NCBI GenBank assembly: GCA_964420975.1
Contig: CAYQVH010000014.1
Coordinates: 1 to 64,000 of the forward strand
DNA from: Accumulibacter sp964420975
GTDB lineage: Bacteria > Pseudomonadota > Gammaproteobacteria > Burkholderiales > Rhodocyclaceae
DNA: 64,000 nt
Direction: 5' to 3'
The position numbers were made by a program, and so were the translations under genes. A model generated the notes under the pieces. It saw nothing but the letters and a program-made list of their open reading frames with translations. It had not been told where the DNA came from and searched no databases. Below are positions 44,768-53,436 of this stretch, piece by piece (position 1 is the stretch's first letter; each line of letters opens with the position of its first letter).

Positions 44768-46639
44768 TTACTGTCCTGCTGGCGAGTCGCCCGCCTTCAG
44801 GCTTCGCGCAGCGCGAACGATGCCTTCTCGGTCAAGTCCGATCTCGGCCAGCAGCGAGGAATGATCGCCGTGCTCGATGAAGTGATCGGGAATTCCCAAG
44901 CGCAGCAATTTGGCCGGACTACCGATGGCCGCCAGCGCTCGTTCGACTTCTGATCCGGCGCCACCGATTACGGCATTCTCTTCGACGCTGATCAGCACGG
45001 AATGTTCCGCAGCCAGGGCGGCGATCAGCTCACGATCGACCGGTTTCGCGAAACGCATGTTGGCGACCGTGGCGTCGAGTTCCTCGGCGGCGGCCAGCGC
45101 TGGCGTCAACATGCTGCCAAACGCGAGGAGTGCGAGGTCGCGACCGCGGCGCCGTATCTCCCCCTTGCCGACCGGCAAACCGACGAGCGCCGGATCGACG
45201 GTGACTCCCGGTCCACTGCCGCGAGGGTAGCGTACGGCGCTCGGTCCGTCGAGGTGGAAGGCGGTCGTCAATAGTTGGCGGCATTCGTTCTCGTCGCTCG
45301 GCGTCATCACGGTCAGGTTTGGGATGCACGTCAGGTACGAGAGGTCGAAAGCGCCATGATGCGTCGGGCCGTCGGCACCGACGAGGCCGCCCCGGTCGAG
45401 AGCGAAAACGACCGGCAGGTTTTGTAGCGCCACATCATGTATCAGTTGGTCGTAGCCACGTTGCAGGAAGGTCGAATAAATCGCCAGGACGGGTCGCATC
45501 CCTTCGCAAGCGAGTCCGGCGGCAAAGGTTACGGCGTGTTGTTCAGCAATGCCGACATCAAAATAGCGGTCCGGAAAGCGCTGGCTGAAGGCGAGCAGGC
45601 CGGAACCTTCGCGCATGGCCGGTGTAATGCCGATCAGTCGGTCGTCAGCGGCCGCCATGTCGCAAAGCCAGTCACCAAAAATCTGCGTATAGCTCGGCTT
45701 GGTGCTGCCGGTGCCGCCGGCGATACCGACTTCGGGTTTGAACCGGGAGACGCCATGGTAGAGAACCGGGTCCGCTTCGGCCAGCTTGTAGCCTTGCCCC
45801 TTCTTGGTGATGACGTGTAGGAACTGGGGGCCCGTGAGGTGCCTGAGGTTCTGCAAGGTGGGAACCAGCGAGTCGAGGTCGTGGCCGTCGATCGGGCCGA
45901 TGTAGTTGAAACCCAGTTCCTCGAACAGCGTGCCGGGGGTCAACATGCCTTTGACGTGTTCTTCAGCACGTTTCGCGAACTCGCGCAGCGACGGCGAAAA
46001 GTCGAGGATTTTTTCGCCTGCGCGACGCGCACGGTTGAACGTGCTACCTGAAAAAAGGCGGGCCAGGTAGCGGTTGAGCGCGCCGACGGGAGGCGAGATC
46101 GACATGTCGTTGTCGTTGAGGATGACCAGCATGTCGGCGTCGGCAACTCCGGCGTTGTTGAGCGCCTCGAACGCTTGTCCGGCCGACATCGCGCCATCAC
46201 CGATGATGGCGACGACCTTGCGCGTCTCGCCTTTGATCTTGGCGGCGAGCGCCATTCCCAGCGCGGCGGAGAGGGAGGTGGACGAATGCCCGACGCCGAA
46301 AGTGTCGTAGGAGCTTTCGCTGCGCTTCGGGAAACCCGAGACGCCGCCACTCATGCGCAACCGGGCCATTCCCTGGCGGCGCCCGGTCAGAATCTTGTGG
46401 GCGTACGTCTGGTGGCCGACGTCCCATACCAGGCGGTCGTGCGGTGTTTCGAAGACGTGATGCAAGGCAATCGTCAGTTCGACCGTGCCCAGGTTGGACG
46501 ACAGATGGCCGCCAGTTCGGGCGACGGATTCGAGCAGAAAGCTGCGCAGTTCGTCGGCCAGCAGCTTGAGTTGACGGCGTTCGAGCTGGCGCACCTGTGC
46601 GGGATCACTGATCGAATCGAGCAAAGGATAGCGGTTCAT
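44768..46639 (-). CDS. dxs: 1-deoxy-D-xylulose-5-phosphate synthase
   Basis: A 623-residue ThDP enzyme. The ThDP-Mg motif is GDGAMSAGQAFEALNNAG with VILNDNDMSIS (about 150-185); the pyrimidine domain contains DVGIAEQHAVTFAAGLA (about 370), with the catalytic Glu. It makes DXP from pyruvate and glyceraldehyde 3-phosphate, the first step of the MEP isoprenoid pathway. Its place after ispA is the standard xseB-ispA-dxs cluster. Confidence 0.97.
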   Translation of the reverse strand: MNRYPLLDSISDPAQVRQLERRQLKLLADELRSFLLESVARTGGHLSSNLGTVELTIALHHVFETPHDRLVWDVGHQTYAHKILTGRRQGMARLRMSGGVSGFPKRSESSYDTFGVGHSSTSLSAALGMALAAKIKGETRKVVAIIGDGAMSAGQAFEALNNAGVADADMLVILNDNDMSISPPVGALNRYLARLFSGSTFNRARRAGEKILDFSPSLREFAKRAEEHVKGMLTPGTLFEELGFNYIGPIDGHDLDSLVPTLQNLRHLTGPQFLHVITKKGQGYKLAEADPVLYHGVSRFKPEVGIAGGTGSTKPSYTQIFGDWLCDMAAADDRLIGITPAMREGSGLLAFSQRFPDRYFDVGIAEQHAVTFAAGLACEGMRPVLAIYSTFLQRGYDQLIHDVALQNLPVVFALDRGGLVGADGPTHHGAFDLSYLTCIPNLTVMTPSDENECRQLLTTAFHLDGPSAVRYPRGSGPGVTVDPALVGLPVGKGEIRRRGRDLALLAFGSMLTPALAAAEELDATVANMRFAKPVDRELIAALAAEHSVLISVEENAVIGGAGSEVERALAAIGSPAKLLRLGIPDHFIEHGDHSSLLAEIGLDREGIVRAARSLKAGDSPAGQ

Positions 46640-46700
46640 GAGTGTTTCCGGGTCCTGCGGAAAAGCGTCGTGTGTGTGGAGCGAAACGCGAAAACGGCGA

Positions 46701-47624
46701 TCAGAATTCGCGCCGGGTGATGAACTCGGTCAGGTCAAGCAGGCGCCGGCTGCGGTCAGCGAATAGCGACAGGGCTTGCAACGCCTGCTGCTTCAAATCG
46801 ACGGCGAACTCCCGAGCCCGTTCGAGACCGAGCACGCTGACGGTGGTGGGCTTCTCCGCCGCGGCGTCCTTGCCAGCGGTCTTGCCGAGCGTCGCCGTAC
46901 TGGCCGTGTAGTCGAGGATGTCGTCGATCACCTGAAAAAGCAAGCCGGCACGCTTGGCGAAGCGATCGAGCGCTTCGCGTTCGGCAGCCGCCATCGTTTC
47001 GCCGCAGAGAGCGCCAAGCAAGATCGACGCGCGGATCAAGGCCCCTGTTTTGAGGGCGTGCATGAGCTCAAGTTCCGGTTGACTGATCGGCTTTCCGACC
47101 ACTTCCAGGTCGATCGCCTGACCACCCGCCATGCCACACGAACCGCTGGCACGGGCGAGGAGGTGAATCATCTCGACCTGGCGCAGCGGTTCGACCAGAC
47201 TTTCGCGGGCGAGGAGTTCGAACGCCAGCGATTGCAAGCTGTCTCCAACCAGCAGCGCGGTCGCCTCGTCATACTCGACGTGACACGTCGGCCGACCACG
47301 TCGCAAGACGTCGTTGTCCATGCAGGGAAGATCGTCGTGGACCAGGGAATAACTGTGAATCAGTTCAACTGCCGTCGCCGCAATCAGCATCGGTCCTTGT
47401 TCGGCTCGCGCCAACTCGCCGCTGGCGAACACCAGTAGCGGACGTATTCGCTTGCCGCCACCGAGGCACGAATAGCGCATCGCCTGGTGTAGGCGGGCAG
47501 GGATCGCTTCACCGGCGGGCAAGCTGCGGACGAGCGCGGATTCCATTTGTGCCTGAATACTGCTCATCCATTCGGCAAACGACGGTTGCTGCGCGGCGGT
47601 CGGATCGACGCTCGATCCAGTCAT
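46701..47624 (-). CDS. ispA: (2E,6E)-farnesyl diphosphate synthase
   Basis: A 307-residue short-chain prenyl synthase. The first Asp-rich motif is LVHDDLPCMDNDVLRRGRPT (about 94-113) and the second is FQVIDDILDYTAS (about 237). The residues before the first motif fit a C15 product. It joins isopentenyl units to farnesyl diphosphate. The ATG overlaps the xseB stop by four bases. Confidence 0.95.
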   Translation of the reverse strand: MTGSSVDPTAAQQPSFAEWMSSIQAQMESALVRSLPAGEAIPARLHQAMRYSCLGGGKRIRPLLVFASGELARAEQGPMLIAATAVELIHSYSLVHDDLPCMDNDVLRRGRPTCHVEYDEATALLVGDSLQSLAFELLARESLVEPLRQVEMIHLLARASGSCGMAGGQAIDLEVVGKPISQPELELMHALKTGALIRASILLGALCGETMAAAEREALDRFAKRAGLLFQVIDDILDYTASTATLGKTAGKDAAAEKPTTVSVLGLERAREFAVDLKQQALQALSLFADRSRRLLDLTEFITRREF

Positions 47625-47920
47625 GGCTGCTGGTCACCGACGGTGTCGAAATCGCGCAGGATCCCATCGTCGAGAATTTGAATCCGGCGTTCGGCGTCGC
47701 TCAGCTGCTGTCGACACTGTCGGAGCAGCTCGCTGCCGCGCTGATACGCCGCGAGCGACTCATTGAGGGCCAGGTGACCTTCCTCCATGCTGCGAACGAT
47801 CTGCTCGAGCTCGGCCAGCGCCTCTTCGAACGTTAGTTCGCCGGTCGGGGCGAGGGAGGCGGCTGGCGGGTCGGTCTCCGACGGTGACCGAGTCGAACGG
47901 GGCGGTTGTTGCATCGGCAT
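47621..47920 (-). CDS. xseB: Exodeoxyribonuclease VII small subunit
   Basis: The conserved XseB body is present: TFEEALAELEQIVRSMEEGH, then LNESLAAYQRGSELLRQCRQ and LSDAERRIQIL. Several ATG codons are in frame (47944, 47920, 47914). The one at 47920 is used as a compromise; all give a non-conserved N-terminal stretch of 15-40 residues. XseB binds XseA to form the single-strand exonuclease. First gene of the isoprenoid operon. Confidence 0.88.
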   Translation of the reverse strand: MPMQQPPRSTRSPSETDPPAASLAPTGELTFEEALAELEQIVRSMEEGHLALNESLAAYQRGSELLRQCRQQLSDAERRIQILDDGILRDFDTVGDQQP

Positions 47921-48045
47921 GACCCGAAATAAACCACTGAACATAGCCGATGAAGCCGTTCCCGGTCAATTGAAAGCTTGTTCCCAAATTCCGCGACTGA
48001 GCAGGGAGTCCAGCGCAGCATCAGCGCATCGGGAATTTTCGGAAA

Positions 48046-48084
48046 GGCTCGGCTCACTGCCAAGCCGCTAACCCAAAGTGTGGG
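48046..48084. repeat. Left boundary of accessory island: direct repeat plus inverted repeat
   Basis: GGCTCGGCTCACTGC (48046-48060) recurs exactly at 58505-58519. Two bases later, AGCCGCTAACCCAAAGTGTG (48063-48082, continuing to 48084) matches in inverted orientation at 58487-58508, 20 of 22 positions. Together they bracket the Gabija-like genes and the insertion sequences. Confidence 0.7.
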
Positions 48085-48126
48085 GTTGTTGGGTAACGGC
48101 CTGATGCAGAGCCGGTCTTGAGACGA

Positions 48127-48163
48127 AGCCTGCCGAAGAATTCTTCGGCAGGCTTTTTCTTTT
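48127..48163 (+). terminator. Strong intrinsic terminator without an upstream gene
   Basis: AGCCTGCCGAAGAA and TTCTTCGGCAGGCT form a perfect 28-base palindrome (48127-48154), followed by TTTTTCTTTT. It reads on the + strand, but the only gene upstream (xseB) is on the other strand. It may end a small RNA or be the surviving 3' end of a lost gene. It directly precedes the IS5-type element. Confidence 0.75.
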
Positions 48164-48287
48164 AGGGAAACGCTGATCAATGCACATCGAAACGCGGAAT
48201 TTCCGCGCTGCAGGGGCGCGCGGCCTCACGGAAGGTCAGGAAATCATGCCGTGCGCATCGATTTCTCGGCCATTAGCCCCTTGGGCG

Positions 48288-50658
48288 CTGAACCGTCGAC
48301 ACACTTGACTCCGTTGGCCGTGAGCGCTAAGCTCTGGGCATGCGTCTGTGTGGCCAGGAATTCTCCATCGACCTTCTGGATCGAATCCGGGAGGTCGTCA
48401 CGTCGGTGCCGGAGATATCGCGTCGGGCGCTGTCGAGGCGGGTTTGCGAGTGGCTCGACTGGCGTACCGCGACGGGCGGCTGGCAGGAAGGCGGCTGCCG
48501 CAAAGCGTTGGCACAGCTTGTGCGGCGCCAAGTCATCACACTTCCGGCCGCCCGGGCCCGATTCACGCCACGCCAGCCGACCATGCTGGAAGTGGAAGAC
48601 CTCCGCGTCAGTGGGCCGCTGGAAGCGCTGGGCGCCGTCGAGTTGGTGGCCGTCGAGGCGGGAAGTCGGGAAGCACCCACCTGGCGCGCACTGATGGCGC
48701 GCGAGCACTACCTGGGCGAACAGCCGCTCTGTGGTGCCCAGTTGCGCTACCTGGTGCGCTGCGAACCCTACGGCTGGCTGGGCGCTCTCGGCTTCACCTC
48801 GGCGAGTTGGGCCCTGAAGGCGCGTGACCAGGCGATTGGCTGGGAGGACGCGGCGCGTCGGCACAACCTGCGACAGGTCGTGGCGAACGCCCGCTTCCTG
48901 ATCCGGCCGGGCGTGCAGGTGCCGAATCTCGCCTCGCACGTGCTCGGACTCGCGAGCCGGCGACTGCCGGCCGACTGGGAAACGCGCTACGGCGTGCGAC
49001 CGCTACTGCTGGAAACCTTCGTCGATCCGACGCGCTTTTCCGGCCACTGCTACCGCGCGGCCAACTGGATCGACGTCGGGACCACCTCGGGGCGCCGGGA
49101 GGGGGTCGCCAAACAGATCTTCCTCCTGCCGTTGCACCGCGAATGGCGCGAGTTGCTGTCCGCGAGACCCCGCGATGGCCTGAACACCCCGCCCCGTGCG
49201 CCGGCCAGCAACTGGGCGGAAGCCGAGTTTGCCACCGTTCGCTGGTACGATGAGCGCCTCAAACGACGGCTGGTGTCCCTAGCGCTCGACTTCTGCCATC
49301 GCCCACAGGCGAATGTCCCCGAAGCCTGCGCTTCGCGCGCCGGCACGCTGGCCGCTTATCGCTTTTTCCGTAACCGCCAGGTGAACCTGCAAGCGATTCT
49401 CACCCCGCACATCGAAGCGACCATCGCGCGCATGCGAGCGCACCGGATCGTCCTGGTCCCGCAGGATACGACGACGCTCAACTATTCGCATCCTCCGGCA
49501 ACCGCAGGACTGGGCCCGGTCAACACCACGCGCGACCAGGCCGTCGGCTTGATGCTGCACGACACCATGGCGTTCAGCGTCGAGGGGACACCGCTCGGCA
49601 TCCTCGACGCCCAGTGCTGGGCCCGCGATCCCGACGAGCACGGCAAGAGCGAGGAGCGCAAGCATCGGCCGATCGAGGAAAAGGAGAGCATGAAGTGGCT
49701 GAACAGCTTCGCTCGGGTGGCTGAAGTTCAGGCGCTGTGCCCGGAAACCCTGTTGGTGAGCATGGGGGATCGTGAGTCGGACCTTCATGATCTGTTTGCA
49801 CTGGCCGCGCGCGATCCGGCAGGGCCGAAGTTGCTGGTACGAGCCGAGCGTACCCGCCAGCGGCGAGTGGAAAACGAAGCCCTGTGGGACTTCCTCTGCC
49901 GCCAGTCGCCCGCCGGCGAAATCACCCTGCACATTCCCCGGCGGGGCAACCGCCCGACGCGTACGGTGGTGCTGTCCGTGCGCTTCGCCGAAGTGACGCT
50001 GCAGCCGCCGCGCGACAGTCGCCTGCCGGTGGTTGAGCTGTGGGCGGTTCATCTACACGAAGAGAACACCGACGATCCCGAGCCGATCGAGTGGATGTTG
50101 CTGACCACCGTGCCGGTTCGCACCTTCGACGAGGCCGTTGAACGCGCCGAGTGGTACGCCGCGCGCTGGGGGATCGAGGTCTTCCACCGCACGTTGAAGA
50201 GCGGCTGTCGGATCAAGGATCGCCAACTCGGCACCGCCACGCGCTTGCAGGCGTGCCTGGGGATCGACATGGTGGTGGCGTGGCGCATCTACCACTTGAC
50301 GATGCTCGGGCGCGAGGTCCCCGATCATCCCTGCACCGTCTTCTTCGAAGAAGTGGAATGGAAGGCCTTGCACTGCTATCACTACCAGACCTCGGTACCC
50401 CCCGATGAACCCCCCAGTATGGCTCAAGCGGGGCGCATGCTGGCGACGATGGGCGGCCACCTCGGACGTCGCCGCGACGGCCCGCCCGGCACCCAGGTGC
50501 TCTGGCGGGGTCTGCAGCATCTCGACGTGGCCGTCCAGATGTATAACATCTTCACCCGCTCACCTCCACCTCGAATCTGGCGCTCCTATCCCGAGGGGTA
50601 TCTCTCGCGCCCACAGGCGCCTTGAGTAGCGACGGAGTCAAGTGAGGGTAAAAACCAG
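48288..50658 (+). mobile_element. Tn5/IS4-type element with DruA-transposase fusion gene
   Basis: A 2371-bp element. It is flanked by the 9-base target duplication CCTTGGGCG (48279-48287 and 50659-50667). Both ends begin CTG, and both reach CACTTGACTCCGT (13 identical bases) at the same distance, 14 bases in. CTG ends and a 9-base duplication are features of the IS50/IS4 group. It sits in the 3' non-coding part of the IS5-type element. Confidence 0.85.
48340..50625 (+). CDS. DruA-like (DUF4338) domain fused to Tn5-like DDE transposase
   Basis: A 761-residue protein. Residues about 1-285 resemble DUF4338, the family of Druantia protein DruA: LRYLVRCEPYGWLGALGF, WEDAARRHNLRQVVANARFL and the signature WIDVGTTSGR. 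Residues from about 292 are a Tn5-like transposase: N-terminal DNA-binding part with TLAAYRFFRNRQVN, then catalytic D376 (PQDTTTLNY), D477 (GDRESDLHDL) and E613 in the Y-x2-R-x3-E-x6-K motif. The transposase half appears intact. What the DruA-like half does is unknown. The ATG at 48340 lies 52 bases inside the left end. Confidence 0.85.
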   Translation: MRLCGQEFSIDLLDRIREVVTSVPEISRRALSRRVCEWLDWRTATGGWQEGGCRKALAQLVRRQVITLPAARARFTPRQPTMLEVEDLRVSGPLEALGAVELVAVEAGSREAPTWRALMAREHYLGEQPLCGAQLRYLVRCEPYGWLGALGFTSASWALKARDQAIGWEDAARRHNLRQVVANARFLIRPGVQVPNLASHVLGLASRRLPADWETRYGVRPLLLETFVDPTRFSGHCYRAANWIDVGTTSGRREGVAKQIFLLPLHREWRELLSARPRDGLNTPPRAPASNWAEAEFATVRWYDERLKRRLVSLALDFCHRPQANVPEACASRAGTLAAYRFFRNRQVNLQAILTPHIEATIARMRAHRIVLVPQDTTTLNYSHPPATAGLGPVNTTRDQAVGLMLHDTMAFSVEGTPLGILDAQCWARDPDEHGKSEERKHRPIEEKESMKWLNSFARVAEVQALCPETLLVSMGDRESDLHDLFALAARDPAGPKLLVRAERTRQRRVENEALWDFLCRQSPAGEITLHIPRRGNRPTRTVVLSVRFAEVTLQPPRDSRLPVVELWAVHLHEENTDDPEPIEWMLLTTVPVRTFDEAVERAEWYAARWGIEVFHRTLKSGCRIKDRQLGTATRLQACLGIDMVVAWRIYHLTMLGREVPDHPCTVFFEEVEWKALHCYHYQTSVPPDEPPSMAQAGRMLATMGGHLGRRRDGPPGTQVLWRGLQHLDVAVQMYNIFTRSPPPRIWRSYPEGYLSRPQAP

Positions 50659-51657
50659 CCTTGGGCGAGGGTTCTCTGGCCTTTTCCGGGCCCTTTCGAT
50701 TTCTCAGGACGCACCTTGGCTGTCAAGGGCCAGAAGCCGCCGCTTGGCAATAACCAGGTTGGCGAGCGCAAAGAGGAGGTGAAGTTGCGCGGTGTTCTTG
50801 TCGAGCCCCCGGTAGCGCACCTTGCGGTGGCCGAAGAGGTTCTTGACGAGGTGAAACGGATGTTCGACCTTTGCGCGAATGCTTGCCTTCACCGATTCCA
50901 GGCGACGCAGCAATTGGCCCAGCTGGCTCTCTTGCGGGATCGCCTTCAGTTTGCCGGGCTTGGTCGCCACCACCCAGTCGATCGCCCGGTCCTTGAGTGC
51001 CTCGCGCTTCTCGACGCCGGTGTAGCCGGCATCGAGGTGGACGGTCTTCTCTTCCCCGTGCAGCACTTCCGCTGTCTGCGTGACATCGGCGACGTTCGCC
51101 GTCGTTCCAACGACGGTAGGTACCAGACAACTGTCGGCATCAACGCCCACGTGCGCCTTCATTCCACCAGGAGCCGAAGGCGACGCAGGACGCCGGCTTA
51201 GCCGGCGGTTCAGCGAAGCGGAATGCGCGCAGCGCACAAAGTACCATTGGTTGCCTTTCTTCGTCTGGTACCTCTCGGGATCGCGCGCCTTCGCTTCATT
51301 CTTCACCGACGGCGGCGCGGCGAGGATCGTCGCATCGGCAATCGTCCCCTCGCGCATCATCAAGCCTTTCGCCGACAGTGGCGCGTTGATCGCCGCGAAG
51401 ATGGCCTTCGTCAGCCCTTCCTTTTCCAGCAGATGACGAAACTGCAACAACGTCGTCGCATCCGGAACCGCTTCCCGCGACAGATCAATTCCGACAAAGG
51501 CCCGCAAGGCCTGACTATCGATAATCGCATCTTCCACCCCCTCGTCCGACAGACCGTACCACTGCTGCGCCAGACACACGCGCAACATCCGCTCCAGACA
51601 AATCGGTGGCCGGCCGCGTGTTCCCTTCGGGTAGTACGGTTCGATCACCGTCAACAC

Positions 51658-53058
51658 CATATCCTTATCTTTAGGATCCCGCTGTAGGCTTTCGAATTTT
51701 TTGTAGGAAGGTGGCATGAGCTGGGCTGTGGAGGAGCTGAAGGGAATCGATCTGGGTGACCGCCGACGGGACAAGCGAGCGATAGCGTTGTTGGACACAC
51801 TCTCGTCGAGGCCGACGGCGAGTATCCCCGGAGCGTGTTCGGGCTGGTCGGAAACGATCGCGGCGTACCGCTTCTTCGACAATGAGGCAATCACTTGGGA
51901 GGGCCTTTTGGCCCCTCACTGGTCGTGCTCGAAGGCGCGGATAGCCCAACATAAGGTCGTGCTGATGCTGCAGGACACCACCGAACTGGACTTCAACGGG
52001 CAGACCATCGCCGGTTTGGGTCCTTTGAGTTATGAAGCTCAGCGGGGCCTGTACTTGCATCCGACCTACGCGGTCAGCGTGGATCGCGAGCCCTTGGGCG
52101 TTCTGGATGCGTGGATGTGGGCGCGTGAGCCGAAGGATGCCGATGGCCAACGCCCGGGGATCAAAGAGAGCACGCGCTGGATCGAGGGCTATGAACGGGT
52201 GGTTGAGCTGGCGGCGGAGTTGCCAGAGACGCAGCGGGTCTACGTCGCCGACCGCGAGTCCGACCTGATCGAGTTGATGGCCCGTGCCAGCGAACTGGGC
52301 CAGCCGGTTGACTGGCTGCTGCGTGCTCAGCACGATCGGGCACTGCCCGACGGCCAGAAGCTGTGGCAGACGGTGACCTCCGGTGAAGCACTCGGGGGAA
52401 TCCCTTCACTCTGCCCGCGAGGAATGGCCAGAAGGCGCGTGTGGTCCGCCAGCAGCTTTGGGCGCGGGTCGTGGAGCTTCCACATGGCAAGCACGAGACG
52501 ATCCGGGCCACCTGTGTGGTGGCTAAGGAAATCGATCCGCCTGCCGGCAGCCGCCCGGTCGAGTGGCGCTTGCTGACCAACCGCACCGCCGAGACGCTCG
52601 AAGAGGTCGCCGAACTGATTGACTGGTATCGCGCGCGTTGGGAGATCGAGCTCCTCTTCCACATCCTCAAGAACGGCTGCAAAATCGAAACCCTGCAATT
52701 GGGCACAATCGAAGGCCTGCAACGCGCCATCGCGCTGTACCTGATCGTTTCCTGGCGCATTGCCATGCTGATGCGATTCGGCCGCACCTGTCCCGATATG
52801 CCCGCCGATTTGTTCTTCCACCAAGAGGAATGGCAGGCCGCCTATCTCCTCCACAAAAAGAAGCCTCCGGCTAACCCACCCACGCTCAATCAGGTCCTGC
52901 GCTTGGTCGCCATGCTCGGCGGATTTCTCGCACGCAAGGGCGACGGCGAGCCGGGCGTCAAGACCATCTGGCTCGGATTGCAGCGCGTCATGGACTGTGC
53001 GGTCGGCCTTCAGTTCATGCGTCAGACCGCTGTGGGGTGAGTTGTGTATAAGGATATG
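51658..53058 (+). mobile_element. Tn5/IS4-type insertion sequence inside the IS5 transposase gene
   Basis: A 1401-bp element flanked by the 9-base target duplication CGTCAACAC (51649-51657 and 53059-53067). The inverted ends both start CATATCCTTAT; the right end reads CATATCCTTATACACAACT, very close to the Tn5 outer end. It carries one transposase gene, now frameshifted. Confidence 0.92.
51716..53040 (+). pseudogene. Tn5/IS4-family transposase with a frameshift
   Basis: The first frame runs MSWAVEELKGIDLGDRRRDK through D87 (LQDTTELDF) and D179 (ADRESDLIEL), then leaves the family at about 52394. The downstream frame continues with FTLPARNGQKARVVRQQ, the WYRARWEIELLFHILKNG motif with the catalytic Glu, and ends GLQFMRQTAVG. 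The break is at a run of five G (52394-52398); one extra G would restore a single protein of about 441 residues. A natural -1 slip on the G-run is possible but less likely than a mutation. Confidence 0.88.
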
Positions 53059-53436
53059 CGTCAACACGTCTCGCCACGGAATGACCCGCTCCCTCTCGCC
53101 CAGGAAGCGCTCACGCTTCGTCACCCGCTTCTTGCCGGCAAACTCCGCTTGCGCAAAACCGATCTGCTTCATCAGCGAATCCCTTCGTCAGATACGTGCG
53201 GATTATACTAAATGCATCACGGGCGCCGGCGATTAAATCGGCGTTTCCCTTATGCACACCCAAGGTAGTCAGTTAAAAACAAGGTTATCCTTCCTCCTGC
53301 ATAGTGAATCTCTCAAGGCTAGCTTGAAAGCAACACCCGTTCGTCGGCAAGTTGATCTGGCGACATAGGCGGGTTGCCAATGAGATAGATTCAGGCATAT
53401 TTGCAGCTAGAAATCCCATCAGCGCGAGGTTCGACC

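Larger units (their letters stand above)
50704..53172 (-). pseudogene. IS5-family transposase, interrupted after codon 38
   Basis: Codons 1-38 (MKQIGFAQAEFAGKKRVTKR to PWRDVLT) lie at 53172-53059. The rest, from VIEPYYPKGTRGRPPICLER, lies at 51648-50704. Removing the 1401-bp inserted element and one copy of its 9-base target restores the frame exactly (352 residues). DDE elements include TIADATILAAP, HLDAGYTGVEKREAL and the C-terminal RAKVEHPFHLVKNLFG. A 72-bp in-frame insert (51166-51237) separates NQWYF from GMKAHVGVDAD. As it stands it cannot make a normal protein. Confidence 0.9.
48165..53249 (-). mobile_element. IS5-type insertion sequence, split by two later insertions
   Basis: The ends are GGGAAACGCTGATCAA (from 48165) and, inverted, GGGAAACGCCGATTTAA (ending at 53249). 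They are flanked by TTA on both sides (48162-48164 and 53250-53252), a likely 3-base target duplication of TNA type. Without the two inner elements and their duplicated targets (48288-50667 and 51658-53067) the element is 1295 bp and encodes one continuous 352-residue transposase on the minus strand. Confidence 0.8.

Noticed and set aside
48340..50625. A Druantia defence system
   Set aside because: Only a DruA-like domain is present, inside a transposase. None of the large helicase or other partner genes of Druantia is nearby.
48165..53249. A composite transposon carrying the Gabija-like genes
   Set aside because: The insertion sequences are nested in each other at the left edge and do not flank the defence genes on both sides. 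The target duplications show independent insertions.
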